Notes: generated from the sequence alone by a model not told the origin. A stretch of 64,000 bases of DNA from Sulfitobacter geojensis (GCF_000622325.1 NZ_JASE01000003.1:62001-126000), one strand, 5' to 3'; shown: positions 53,513-62,182, counted from the first letter of the stretch. Made by a program: numbers and translations.

Positions 53513-53524
53513 AGACAGGCTCCC

Positions 53525-54535
53525 ATGACAGTTTTCAGAAACATCCTGATCCGGCTGCTGACCACAGCTGTGACCCTATTCGGCGTTGCAGTGATTGTTT
53601 TCGTGGTCATCCGTGTTGTGCCGGGCAATCCCATCGCGATGATGTTGCCCCCCGGCGCCACCGAGGCGGACATCGCGCGGTTGCAAGCACAATACGGGTT
53701 CGACAAATCCATTTTCCAGCAATTCGTGATCTGGCTGTCCGGTGTGATGCAGGGGGATTTCGGCACGTCGATTTCAACCCGACAACCCGTTGCCGGTCTC
53801 GTGCTGAGCCGCTTGCCCGCCACATTGGAGCTGTCCGTCGTCGCCCTGACAATCGCCGTGGTCATCGGAGGAACAATGGCGCTGCTGGGCACAAGGTTTC
53901 GCGATACCAAAGGCGAAGGCGTGGTCGATATTACCGCCGGCATGGCCCTTTCAATCCCTGATTTCCTTTGGGGATTGGTTTTAATCTTACTTTTCGGGGT
54001 GCTTTGGCCGGTATTTCACATCTCCGGCCGCATCTCGCCCGCGCTAAACATCGACTTTTCCACAAACTTTTACCTCTTTGAGGCGATTGCCAGACTGCGT
54101 TTTGACGTCATCGCAGATCTGGTCGGGCATATGTTTATGCCGGCTTTGGCGCTGGCCATTCCCTTGGCCGCAATCATCGCACAGCTATTAAAGCAGTCTC
54201 TAAAGGAAACAATGCACCTTGATTACGTCACCCTCGCCCGCACCAAGGGGTACGCCGAGAACCACGTGATCACCCGAGAGGCTTTGCCAAACGCAATCCT
54301 GCCAACGCTGACGCTGGTGGGCGTGCAATTCACCTTCCTGATTGGCGGCACCGTCATCATCGAGCGTCTGTTCAGCTATGAGGGTCTTGGCAATATGGCG
54401 ATTGATGCGGTGATCAACCGTGATCTGCCCCTCATTCAGGGCATCGTGATCCTGTTCGCCCTGCTTTTTACCATCGTTAATCTGGTTGTTGATATGCTCT
54501 ATGTCCTCCTCAATCCCAAACTCCGCCATGCGTGA
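53525..54535 (+). CDS. Oligopeptide-type ABC transporter permease (DppB-like)
   Basis: A 336-residue permease with six predicted membrane segments. The start VFRNILIRLLTTAVTLFGVAVIVFVVIRVVPGNP and TEADIARLQAQYGFDKSIFQQF are the conserved DppB N-terminus. The EAA loop appears as YVTLARTKGYAENHVITREALPNAILPTL, followed by FLIGGTVIIERLFSYEGLG. It forms the heterodimeric channel with the next gene, which it overlaps by 8 bp. Confidence 0.93.
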   Translation: MTVFRNILIRLLTTAVTLFGVAVIVFVVIRVVPGNPIAMMLPPGATEADIARLQAQYGFDKSIFQQFVIWLSGVMQGDFGTSISTRQPVAGLVLSRLPATLELSVVALTIAVVIGGTMALLGTRFRDTKGEGVVDITAGMALSIPDFLWGLVLILLFGVLWPVFHISGRISPALNIDFSTNFYLFEAIARLRFDVIADLVGHMFMPALALAIPLAAIIAQLLKQSLKETMHLDYVTLARTKGYAENHVITREALPNAILPTLTLVGVQFTFLIGGTVIIERLFSYEGLGNMAIDAVINRDLPLIQGIVILFALLFTIVNLVVDMLYVLLNPKLRHA

Positions 54536-55379
54536 TGCCCGCGGTGACGTAAAACGCCCCATAGGGCTGCGACTCTGGCTGTCAGGCGGTTGGCTTGCGG
54601 TTTTGACGCTGGCAGCACTCTGTGCGCCGCTGATCGCCCCTAAGGACCCGTTGATGCAGGACTTGTTTCTGGGTCGCATGCCCCCCTTTTGGGTGTCCGG
54701 TGCAGAACCCGGCTATTTGCTCGGCACTGATTCATTGGGCCGCGATGTGTTAAGCCGCATACTCTATGGGACGCGTTTGGCTCTGATTGTCGCCTTGGTC
54801 GCGGGCAGCCTGACCTGTCTGATCGGCGCGACGTTGGGCTTGATCGCCGGATATTACCGCGGCTGGCCCGACCGGATCATCAGCCGCTTTGTCGATATCT
54901 GGATGGCCTTCCCGCCCGTGTTATTCGCAATCCTATTGATCGCGGTAATGGGCCCCGGTCTGATCTCAATCATCATCGCAATCGTCGTGATCGACTGGAC
55001 CCGTTTCGCCCGCGTGATCCGCGCCGAGGCGATGTCACAAGGCGCGATGGACTATGTCGCCTCCGCACAGGTTGCAGGGCGCACAAGGTTCGGCACCATG
55101 CTGACGGAAATACTGCCCAACGTGCTGCCCACCATCGTGGCGCTGCTAACGCTGGAAATGGGGATCGCTGTCATTGTCGAGGCCATCCTGAGCTTCGTGA
55201 ACCTGTCCATCTCAACGGACAGCCCGACGTGGGGCGGCATGATTGCGGAGGGCCGCACGTCCGTGCATCAGGCCTGGTGGGTTCTGGTATTCCCGCTGAT
55301 CACATTGTTCCTGACCGTGCTGAGCTTCAGCCAATTGGGCGAAGGGTTGAAAGACCGCTTTGATCCGGTGCTGCGATGA
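54528..55379 (+). CDS. Oligopeptide-type ABC transporter permease (DppC-like)
   Basis: A 283-residue permease. The ATG at 54528 is chosen as nearest to the upstream stop; an ATG nine codons earlier (54501) is possible and neither has a good ribosome-binding site, so translation probably couples to the preceding gene. LLGTDSLGRDVLSRILYGTRLALIVALVAG is the DppC hallmark, and FARVIRAEAMSQGAMDYVASAQVAGRTRF is the EAA loop. Its stop overlaps the first ATPase gene by 4 bp. Confidence 0.9.
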   Translation: MRDARGDVKRPIGLRLWLSGGWLAVLTLAALCAPLIAPKDPLMQDLFLGRMPPFWVSGAEPGYLLGTDSLGRDVLSRILYGTRLALIVALVAGSLTCLIGATLGLIAGYYRGWPDRIISRFVDIWMAFPPVLFAILLIAVMGPGLISIIIAIVVIDWTRFARVIRAEAMSQGAMDYVASAQVAGRTRFGTMLTEILPNVLPTIVALLTLEMGIAVIVEAILSFVNLSISTDSPTWGGMIAEGRTSVHQAWWVLVFPLITLFLTVLSFSQLGEGLKDRFDPVLR

Positions 55380-56245
55380 GTAGTTTTCTTGAAATTAAAA
55401 ACCTGACCGTACGGTTGCAGACCGGGACGCCGATCCTGCGCTCTGTTTCGTTGAACGTCACGGCCGGACAGGTCCATGGATTGGTCGGGGAATCCGGTGC
55501 CGGCAAGTCGATGATTGGCAAGGCGGTGCTGGGCACCCTGCCCCGCGCCTTGCAGGTGACTTCCGGTGAAATCTGGCTGGACGGTGTGAACCTGTCCGCC
55601 CTGTCCGCTGGTGAACGGCGCAAGGCGATCGGGGCTAAAGCCGCGCTGATCCCCCAGGATCCGCTGACCGCTTTGAACCCGTCAAAACGTATCGGGCCAC
55701 AGATTACGCGGCGGCTGATTGATATCCTTGGCTGGCGCAAAGCAGATGCCGAAGGTCGCGCGATTGAGTTGTTGGGCGAGGTTCATATCCCCGACCCTGC
55801 CCGCGTAATGCAAAGCTATCCGCACGAGCTGTCAGGCGGGATGCGTCAGCGTATTTTAATCGCCTCTGCCTTTGCGGCCGAACCCAAACTGATCATTGCG
55901 GACGAGCCGACCACCGCCCTGGACGTGACAGTACAAAAACAAATCCTGCGCCTGATTGCCGAGATGCAGCAGCGCCATAACACCGCCCTGTTGTTCGTCA
56001 CGCACGACCTTGGCGTGGTGTCCAAGGTCTGCGACACCCTGTCCGTCCTTTATGCTGGCAAAGTCGTTGAAGACGCGCGGATGCGGCGATTTTTCACCCG
56101 TCCGATCCACCCTTATTCTGCCGCCCTGCTTGCCGCCACCCCGACCTATACGGACCCGACTGGCAGCCTGACACCTGTGTCCCAAGACGTCATAGAGGCG
56201 ACCGAACAGGAAGTGCGCGACCATGATGTGAGAGCTGGCCGATGA
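55376..56245 (+). CDS. Oligopeptide-type ABC transporter ATPase (DppD-like)
   Basis: A 289-residue ABC ATPase. Walker A is GESGAGKSMIGK, the Q-loop in ALIPQDPLTALNP, the signature ELSGGMRQRILIASA, Walker B LIIADEPTTALD and the switch His in VTHDLGVV. The C-terminal HPYSAALLAATP is the oligopeptide-family tail. Ends overlap the neighbours (ATGA type). It pairs with the following DppF-like ATPase. Confidence 0.93.
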   Translation: MSSFLEIKNLTVRLQTGTPILRSVSLNVTAGQVHGLVGESGAGKSMIGKAVLGTLPRALQVTSGEIWLDGVNLSALSAGERRKAIGAKAALIPQDPLTALNPSKRIGPQITRRLIDILGWRKADAEGRAIELLGEVHIPDPARVMQSYPHELSGGMRQRILIASAFAAEPKLIIADEPTTALDVTVQKQILRLIAEMQQRHNTALLFVTHDLGVVSKVCDTLSVLYAGKVVEDARMRRFFTRPIHPYSAALLAATPTYTDPTGSLTPVSQDVIEATEQEVRDHDVRAGR

Positions 56246-57036
56246 TGTATGAAATTCGTGATCTACGCCTGTCCTTCCCGGACATGACGAAAAAGCCGTT
56301 GCTTGGCCCCGCGCCCCGGATCGAGGTGTTGAAAGGGCTTAGCTTCGATCTGCCGAAGGGTGCGGTACTTGGTATTGTCGGCGGTTCCGGCTCTGGCAAA
56401 TCCACTTTGGGCCGCGCCATGTTGCGCCTGCTGGAACCAACGGACGGATCAGTGCTCTTTGACGGCGTTGATATCACCCACGCGAATGAGGACCAGTTGC
56501 GCAGCATGCGGCAAAGGTTCCAGATGATTTTTCAGGACCCCATGTCGTCGCTGAACCCGCGGCGCAGGGTCAGCGGCATCATCGCCGGCCCCCTTAAACT
56601 TCACGGCATGGAAGGGCTCCCTGCCCGTGTGAACGAAGCCTTGGACATGGTCGGCCTGCCCCGCAGCTTTGCAGCGCGCTACCCGCATGAGCTGTCCGGC
56701 GGTCAACGCCAGCGTGTCGGTATCGCCCGCGCGATTGCACTGCGGCCGGAGTTTATTCTGGCAGATGAAATTGTGTCGGGTTTGGATGTTTCGTCGCAGG
56801 CGCAGATCCTGAACCTGTTGGAAGAACTGGTGCGTGAACTGGGGTTAACACTGGCTTTTGTCAGCCACGATCTTTCTGTGATCCGCCGGCTTTGCACGCG
56901 AATTCTGGTGCTTCACCACGGCGTCATTGTCGAGGAAGGTGAAACCGCCGCCTTGTTCGATGCGCCTCAGGCAGCTTACACCAAAGAGCTGCTTGCCGCG
57001 ATCCCGTTACCTGACCCGGATCAGCCCTGGCAATAA
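56242..57036 (+). CDS. Oligopeptide-type ABC transporter ATPase (DppF-like)
   Basis: A 264-residue ABC ATPase. Walker A is GGSGSGKSTLGR, the Q-loop MIFQDPMSSLNPR, the signature ELSGGQRQRVGIARA, Walker B FILADEIVSGLD (Ile in place of the usual Pro after the catalytic Glu) and switch His VSHDLSVI. It is the last transporter gene. Its stop codon lies at the edge of the first 18-bp palindrome of the partition region. Confidence 0.93.
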   Translation: MMYEIRDLRLSFPDMTKKPLLGPAPRIEVLKGLSFDLPKGAVLGIVGGSGSGKSTLGRAMLRLLEPTDGSVLFDGVDITHANEDQLRSMRQRFQMIFQDPMSSLNPRRRVSGIIAGPLKLHGMEGLPARVNEALDMVGLPRSFAARYPHELSGGQRQRVGIARAIALRPEFILADEIVSGLDVSSQAQILNLLEELVRELGLTLAFVSHDLSVIRRLCTRILVLHHGVIVEEGETAALFDAPQAAYTKELLAAIPLPDPDQPWQ

Positions 57037-57052
57037 TTGCCCATGGGCAATT
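57035..57052. repeat. Putative parS palindrome 1
   Basis: AATTGCCCATGGGCAATT is a perfect 18-bp palindrome touching the stop codon of the last transporter gene. The same 18-bp sequence recurs in the centre of the longer palindrome 143 bp away, next to parB. Two identical palindromes flanking the 3' end of a parAB operon fit a centromere-like ParB-binding site. Confidence 0.65.
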
Positions 57053-57170
57053 TTGAAATTAACCTGTAATTTCAGTAGCTTGAAAAAATTGCCGCAACGC
57101 GCACGCGACGGCCAATCTTGATGCGCGGTTCAGCATGGGGTTTTGAGTATCTCATTGAATTCATGTGATT

Positions 57171-57202
57171 AATCCTGAATTGCCCATGGGCAATTCAGGA
57201 TT
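57171..57202. repeat. Putative parS palindrome 2 (32-bp perfect palindrome)
   Basis: A perfect 32-bp palindrome whose core is identical to palindrome 1 (AATTGCCCATGGGCAATT, 57178-57195). The arms are extended by AATCCTG and CAGGATT. It overlaps the last codons and stop of parB (stop at 57195-57197). Its position and perfect symmetry make it the strongest candidate for the ParB binding site; a hairpin in the parB transcript end is an alternative. Confidence 0.7.
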
Positions 57203-58184
57203 TCCGCGTACTTAGATAACTCTCGAACGCGGCCCGCAGCGCGCCATCGGACAGGTCCGCATCAAAGGCCATGTGCACCTGTTTGCCCTGTTTCTTTACC
57301 ATGATGCCCCGCTCCCCGGAACTGCGTGTGTATAGCTTGCCCGTGCTGACTTTCGCGGTTTTGACCTTCGGCTTGGCCACAGCAACCAGCCGTTTAAAAA
57401 CCTCCTGCGCGTCGATGTAAGCGCCCTTACCTTGAGCGGCGCGAGCTTGGGATTTCGCGAGAAAAGCCGCTTCTTCCATGATCGCGGCCGCTTGATCCGG
57501 ATTGCTCAGCAGTGGCTTTAGCGCGCGGGCGTGGCGCTCGCGGATGTCACGTTTGCTGGCAAAAGCATTCAGGATTTCTTCCGGCATTTTCGCCAGCACA
57601 AGATAGCGCGACAACCAAGGCGGACTGACTTCCAACCGCTCTGCCATCGCCTTTTGCGCACCGCCATAATACAGCCGGATCGCCTCGGCATAATCAACTG
57701 CGCGCTCGTAATCCGAGATATCCTCGCGATCGCGGTTTTCGATATCGGCAAGGCGAAATGCCTCTTCATCGGTCAGGTCGCGCACTTCGACCAAATAACG
57801 ATATTGGGGGTAATTGTTGGCCCGCAACCAGCTGACAGCGTAGTGACGCCGCGCGCCACAGATGACCTCGAAATCATGCTCTGAACCTTCCAGCCGACGG
57901 ACAATGGCCGGAAATTCCTGCTGCCCCTGCGCCTTGATCCCGTCAATCAGATCGCGACAGTTTTCTTCGCTCAGCAACGCGTAATCGCGGTTGTGGCGTT
58001 CCCACATGCGGCAGCGTTCGGGGTCAACCAGATGCAGGGTTTTCTCCTGCCGCTCGCCGGTCATCCGCTCGCCGATCGAAGTAGAGCGTTTGAGGAAACG
58101 CGCACCGCCGCGCTCTGTACTTGGGCTCGGGGTATCCAGCCCGCTTAGGACATCATCGAAAATTGCATCATGTTTCTTGCTCAT
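57195..58184 (-). CDS. parB: ParB/RepB-type plasmid partition protein
   Basis: A 329-residue DNA-binding protein. EFPAIVRRLEGSEHDFEVI..GARRHYAVSWLRA is the ParB N-terminal (box II/nuclease-like) region. AFRLADIENRDREDISDYERA leads into the helix-turn-helix QKAMAERLEVSPPWLSRYLVLAKMP. It resembles RepB of alphaproteobacterial replicons. Its start overlaps parA by 4 bp (ATGA), and two palindromes lie at its 3' end. It marks an actively partitioned, low-copy replicon. Confidence 0.92.
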   Translation of the reverse strand: MSKKHDAIFDDVLSGLDTPSPSTERGGARFLKRSTSIGERMTGERQEKTLHLVDPERCRMWERHNRDYALLSEENCRDLIDGIKAQGQQEFPAIVRRLEGSEHDFEVICGARRHYAVSWLRANNYPQYRYLVEVRDLTDEEAFRLADIENRDREDISDYERAVDYAEAIRLYYGGAQKAMAERLEVSPPWLSRYLVLAKMPEEILNAFASKRDIRERHARALKPLLSNPDQAAAIMEEAAFLAKSQARAAQGKGAYIDAQEVFKRLVAVAKPKVKTAKVSTGKLYTRSSGERGIMVKKQGKQVHMAFDADLSDGALRAAFESYLSTRKS

Positions 58185-59383
58185 AACAATCCCTCCTTGC
58201 GCAATGCGCTGTGGTGGCTGGGCCAGGTTTTGCGGATCAACAATTCGATCTCGGAATTCACCGCATCCAGATAGGCGCGGCAGCGTTTGTGGGTCTCTGT
58301 CCGCGTGCCCGCGCCGGTCAGCTCATAGACCGTTGAAAGGTTCGCAGCAGCATTGTCGATCTCGGCAGAATCCTTGAGCACAGCACTTAACATATCCATC
58401 GGAAACACCGCTTCCATCATGCGCTTGATTGCGACATGAGCGGATTTCCCGTCATTCATTTTGGTTGCGAGAATTTTAACAAATGAATAATCGCGCGCAC
58501 CCCCTGCACGTGCGAGTTCTTCCAGCGTTGCGCCCATCATTTTGAGGAAGTGCGCGGTGGAGCCGAAATCAATATTGTTGGGCGGGGCAGGGATGACGAG
58601 AGCATTCGCCGCCCTGAGAACCGAAAGCGACAGCATGCCAAGGGCAGGGGGCGGGTCCATCAAAATGACGTCGAAATTCCCCTTGATAGACTCTATTCCG
58701 TCGCGCAACCGGTCCAGAACAAAACTGCTGTCACGCGCCATACGGGCGGCAAATTCATATTCCGCGTCATAGAGGCCAAGGTTGGCGGGGATCAATGCGA
58801 TGCCCGGCCAATAGGTCGCGCGTAAAGCGTAGTGCAGGCTGGACGGGCCACCATGACGAAAGAAGGGGTAGAGCGTGTCATCATCCTCGTCTACGTCCAC
58901 ATCAGGGTTCAGGCCGAACATCGACGTGGTGCTGGCCTGACTGTCACAGTCTATGACGCAGACACGATAGCCCTTTAACGCAAGAAACTGCGCCAGATGA
59001 CACACCATCGTGGATTTGCCGACGCCCCCCTTAAAGTTCTGAACAGCCAGCACCATTGCCGGATCCTCAGGGCTGCGATGGGGGAGGGTGCCAAAAACCT
59101 CGCGCATGGTGTTCACCTGTGCGAGCGAATACCCGGTGCGCCGGCCGGTATCTGCGTCCTTTTCCGGCGCTGGCAGGCGTCCGTCCGCCTCTGCATCGCG
59201 GATCAGTTTGTCGCTGCGTCCGACCATTTCAGCGGCTTTGCGCACATTGAAGCGCAGGTCGAGCGACTTGGCGATGCCGGGTGCATAGACCCGCTCGCGC
59301 AGTCTTTCTATGACGGTGCTGGCGCGGTCGCTTAGGTTACCAAGTTCGGTTAATGTTACCGGGGGAAGAACGGGCTGCTGCAT
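58181..59383 (-). CDS. parA: ParA/RepA-type partition ATPase
   Basis: A 400-residue protein. Residues about 45-105 are a MerR-like winged helix (VRKAAEMVGRSDKLIRDAEADGRLP), which in this class gives autorepression of the operon. The deviant Walker A VQNFKGGVGKSTMVCHLAQFLA and DCDSQASTTSMFGLNP define a ParA/Soj ATPase. VILMDPPPALGMLSLSVLRA is the Walker B region. Length and domain plan match RepA of RepABC and related rhodobacterial plasmids. It is transcribed away from the origin and repB. Confidence 0.94.
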   Translation of the reverse strand: MQQPVLPPVTLTELGNLSDRASTVIERLRERVYAPGIAKSLDLRFNVRKAAEMVGRSDKLIRDAEADGRLPAPEKDADTGRRTGYSLAQVNTMREVFGTLPHRSPEDPAMVLAVQNFKGGVGKSTMVCHLAQFLALKGYRVCVIDCDSQASTTSMFGLNPDVDVDEDDDTLYPFFRHGGPSSLHYALRATYWPGIALIPANLGLYDAEYEFAARMARDSSFVLDRLRDGIESIKGNFDVILMDPPPALGMLSLSVLRAANALVIPAPPNNIDFGSTAHFLKMMGATLEELARAGGARDYSFVKILATKMNDGKSAHVAIKRMMEAVFPMDMLSAVLKDSAEIDNAAANLSTVYELTGAGTRTETHKRCRAYLDAVNSEIELLIRKTWPSHHSALRKEGLL

Positions 59384-60000
59384 TTTATGCCTCTACTGTA
59401 GGGTTGATAGAATCATGGACTGTTCGGCGGACCGGCTCAAGTGTGAATTTTTCGCCGAAATCTTGAAAAAGTCGGAAATTGCGATGAGCTACTCAAAGGT
59501 TCGTCAAATTGCCCGATCCAGATGAAACAGGGGCTGCTAAAGCACCTAAGCACCCGATCTGTAAGGTTTAGGTGTTTTGATGATTTTGGTCATCTCAGCC
59601 AAACGCTTTTCCACAAAAAACTAAAACTCGAAAACACCCTTCTGGTTCTGGATTCTTAGTGTTCATTGTTCCATGCGCGATTTACCCTTGTTTATAGGGG
59701 GATTCAGAGACTAACACTTACCTTTAGGGGTGTATTGGCTTACCTTTCGGGGCGGTTCACCTTACGTATCGGGGCCGCTGGGATTACAGATTGGATGGGC
59801 TCTAATACTTACTTTTCGGGTGGCTCCCCTGGCGGTGGTTTCACGTGGTAATATAGCCCAACGGAACAAGGGCTTACGAATCACAGGCGCGAAATCACGC
59901 AGAACCAATGCTTACAAATTGGGTGATAGACCCGTCGCGGCACCTGTGATATCTTACGCCCAGATAATAACAAAAGTAAGTTTTGCACGTAAGGCAGGAC
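59384..60000. other. Replication origin region with iterons
   Basis: A 617-bp non-coding stretch between the divergent parA and repB genes. It includes an AT-rich segment (about 59540-59660). AAGCACCTAA (59540-59549) pairs with TTAGGTGTTT (59568-59577), one mismatch, and AAGCACC occurs twice in tandem. A near-consensus DnaA box TTTTCCACA lies at 59607-59615. A row of iterons follows from 59717 (separate entry). This is the expected architecture of an iteron-controlled plasmid origin. Confidence 0.75.
59717..59966 (+). repeat. Iterons of the RepB origin
   Basis: Repeats on the pattern CTTACNTWTCGGGG start at 59717 (CTTACCTTTAGGGG), 59739 (CTTACCTTTCGGGG), 59761 (CTTACGTATCGGGG) and, degenerate, 59783: an exact 22-bp spacing, two helical turns. 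Further copies begin at 59808 (CTTACTTTTCGGGT), 59873 (CTTACGAATC), 59911 (CTTACAAATTGGGT) and 59953 (CTTACGCCCAG). Two inverted GTAAG cores at 59976-59980 and 59989-59993 lie just before the repB start and could serve autorepression. Confidence 0.8.
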
Positions 60001-61002
60001 ATGAGCAAAGCCTATCGCACGGTTGAGGCACGGCCAAATGCGCAGACATTGGTTAAGCCCGGAGAATTGGTGGACCTTGTTGAGGTCACGCCGCTGACGC
60101 TGGCCGACCGGCGTATTTATAACCAGTTGTTGGAAAACGCGTGGGACGCGATTGAAAAACCGGTGACCCATGTGATTGCCAAATCCGATCTGCGCGGGTC
60201 GCATAATTCCAACGACAGGGTAGGGGCCTCGATCGAGCGTTTGATGGCCTCGATTGTCAAAATCCAGATCATGCGGGACGGGGAACCTGCGATCGAACGC
60301 GTGCAGCTGTTGGGCGGTAACGTCGAAACCGCGCGGCGGGACGGGTTGCTGGAATATGAAATCCCCCAGCGCCTGCGCCGGATCATCAAGGACAGCACTG
60401 TGTTTGCGCGGTTGCAGCGTGAGGTGATGTTTGCGCTGTCGTCGAAATATGCGCTGACGCTCTACGAGATGGTGCAAAAGCGTGGCAACCTGCGCTGGCG
60501 CTCGTCGGAGAAGTTTTCGCTTGAAGACATGCGCGGTGTCTTGGGCGTGCCAAAGGGCAAATTGACGTCTTGGTCGAACCTGAAACTGCGGGCGATTGAT
60601 CCGGCCGTCGAAGAGGTGTCTGTGCTGTCGGATTTTGTGGTCGAGGTCGAGCCGATCAAGACCGGCCGACGCGTAACCCATATCGAGCTGCGCTGGTGGC
60701 GCAAGGATGCAGGCGGCAAGGCGGAGGTCGAGCGCGAATTGCAGTTTTCCAAGGTGGGACGCAAAGAGCGTGTTGAGGCAAAAGCCGAGAGCATGCGACC
60801 GCGGCCAAGTTGGCTGGACGCGAAGGGGGCGGCCCTGCGGTCGGAAACCTATGAAACTGTGAAACTGCGTTTTCCCGGATATGACATTTATTTCGTTGAA
60901 GGGCAGTGGCGTGCATGGGCGGCAGGCAAACCGCCAGCGCGTGATCCCGACAAGGCCTATCTGGCTTTCTTCAAAACATACGCACAAAATAACCCCATTT
61001 AG
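60001..61002 (+). CDS. repB: Plasmid replication initiator (RepB/Rep_3 type)
   Basis: A 333-residue initiator from the ATG at 60001, preceded by AAGGCAGG; a TTG six codons upstream is less likely. ADRRIYNQLLENAWDAI, SNDRVGASIERLMASIVKI and ALSSKYALTLYEMVQKRGNLRWRSSEKFSLEDMRGVLGV are the first winged helix of Rep_3 initiators (SkYaxxLYexl). The second winged helix follows to about residue 235 (FVVEVEPIKTGRRVTHIELRWWR). It binds the iterons just upstream. With parAB it defines the RepB-type replicon class known from roseobacters. Confidence 0.9.
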   Translation: MSKAYRTVEARPNAQTLVKPGELVDLVEVTPLTLADRRIYNQLLENAWDAIEKPVTHVIAKSDLRGSHNSNDRVGASIERLMASIVKIQIMRDGEPAIERVQLLGGNVETARRDGLLEYEIPQRLRRIIKDSTVFARLQREVMFALSSKYALTLYEMVQKRGNLRWRSSEKFSLEDMRGVLGVPKGKLTSWSNLKLRAIDPAVEEVSVLSDFVVEVEPIKTGRRVTHIELRWWRKDAGGKAEVERELQFSKVGRKERVEAKAESMRPRPSWLDAKGAALRSETYETVKLRFPGYDIYFVEGQWRAWAAGKPPARDPDKAYLAFFKTYAQNNPI

Positions 61003-61013
61003 AGACTGATAAT

Positions 61014-62132
61014 ATGACAGATGACGCGGGATACTTCTTGTACCATTCCATTGGTATGTACCCAGATAAAGCAACAGACATGGCCCGCGCGTTCGACGGG
61101 TTTTCCCAGATTTGGGGCGGCTTGAATGACAGCCAATGGCCCGATGTCCTGACGCAACGGGCGGTATTTCTGAAACTGTGGCGGGATCTGATTGATGCGC
61201 CCGACGGCACATTGACCAGCGCGGAGAATGTGACGACGGGGCTGTTTTCCGTATTGGGCGGTTTGCCGGCAGAGCGTCTGCGCGGCAAGAAGGTGTTGAT
61301 CGCGGCGGATTGTTTTCCGTCGTTGCATTTCCTCTTGAACGGCATGGCCGACCGCTTGGGCTATACCCTTGAAACCGTGCCGGTGCGGCAGGGGGATTTC
61401 TGGGTTCGCGATGAGGACATGCTGGCGGCGTGGGACGAAAGCGTCGGGCTGGCCTTGCTGACTTTTGTGACCTCAACCTCTTCGCATCGTTGTGATCTGG
61501 ATGCCTTGATCGCGCATGGTCATAAGATGGGATCGCTCGTTGGCGTTGATCTGACGCAAGGCATCGGGATTATTCCGTTTTCGCTGGCGAAGACGCCGGC
61601 GGATTTTGTTGTTTCAACTTCGCTGAAATGGCTGTGCGGTACGCCGGGGGCGGGCATTATCCAGATGCGCGCCGGTCTGCTGGCCGAGGTGAAGCCGGAA
61701 CTGCGGGGATGGTTTTCGCAGGACAACCCGTTTTCATGGGATCTGGATGCCTTCGAATATGCGCCGGATGCACGGCGTTTTGAACATGGTACGCCGTCGG
61801 TTCTGGCCTGTGTAGGCTCTGTTCCGGCGCTTGAGTGGCATGCCGGACAAAAGGGGTTGTTGGCGCATAACCGTGTGTTGACGGCGTCCATTCTGGATGA
61901 AGCGCGACAGCTGGATATGCAGATTGCAACGCCGGTTGATCCTGACAAGAGAGGCGGATCTGTGATGGTGGAATTGCCTGTTCACGTTGATCCGGTTGCG
62001 TTGGTTAACGGGTTGCGAGAACAGGGTTTGCACGTGGACGCACGCGCGCGCATTTTGCGACTGTCACCGGGAAATGTGACAAGGCTGGATCATGTCGAAC
62101 GGTTGTTCGCGGCGATAAAGGCCCTGAGTTAG
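61014..62132 (+). CDS. Kynureninase-like PLP-dependent class V enzyme
   Basis: A 372-residue fold-type I PLP enzyme. LALLTFVTSTSSHRCDLDALIAHGHKMGSLVGVDLTQGIG carries the PLP-contacting Asp, and STSLKWLCGTPGAGIIQMR the Schiff-base Lys. FEHGTPSVLACVGSVPALEW and HVDARARILRLSPG complete the kynureninase-like pattern (RxxxlRlSP). Kynureninase cleaves kynurenine to anthranilate and alanine. Other class V enzymes are not excluded. It starts 12 bp after repB with a weak ribosome-binding site and no visible promoter, so it may be co-transcribed with the initiator gene. Confidence 0.72.
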   Translation: MTDDAGYFLYHSIGMYPDKATDMARAFDGFSQIWGGLNDSQWPDVLTQRAVFLKLWRDLIDAPDGTLTSAENVTTGLFSVLGGLPAERLRGKKVLIAADCFPSLHFLLNGMADRLGYTLETVPVRQGDFWVRDEDMLAAWDESVGLALLTFVTSTSSHRCDLDALIAHGHKMGSLVGVDLTQGIGIIPFSLAKTPADFVVSTSLKWLCGTPGAGIIQMRAGLLAEVKPELRGWFSQDNPFSWDLDAFEYAPDARRFEHGTPSVLACVGSVPALEWHAGQKGLLAHNRVLTASILDEARQLDMQIATPVDPDKRGGSVMVELPVHVDPVALVNGLREQGLHVDARARILRLSPGNVTRLDHVERLFAAIKALS

Positions 62133-62134
62133 AG

Positions 62135-62172
62135 ACACCTACAGGGCAGCATTGGCGCTGCCCTGCGGGTGT
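62135..62172. terminator. Bidirectional hairpin between convergent genes
   Basis: A long stem: ACACC plus CAGGGCAGC (62135-62139, 62142-62150) pairs with GCTGCCCTG plus GGTGT (62157-62165, 62168-62172), with one 2x2 internal mismatch and a six-base loop. It lies between the stops of the kynureninase-like gene and the convergent aminotransferase gene. There is no strong T-run on either side. Confidence 0.6.
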
Positions 62173-62182
62173 AACAGCGCGG

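Noticed and set aside
57195..61002. A repABC plasmid module
   Set aside because: The parA and parB genes resemble repA and repB, but the initiator is a divergently encoded Rep_3/RepB-type protein with iterons, not RepC.
59881..61476. A 531-codon open frame antisense to repB and the kynureninase-like gene
   Set aside because: No recognisable domain, crosses the origin and two well-supported genes, no ribosome-binding site.
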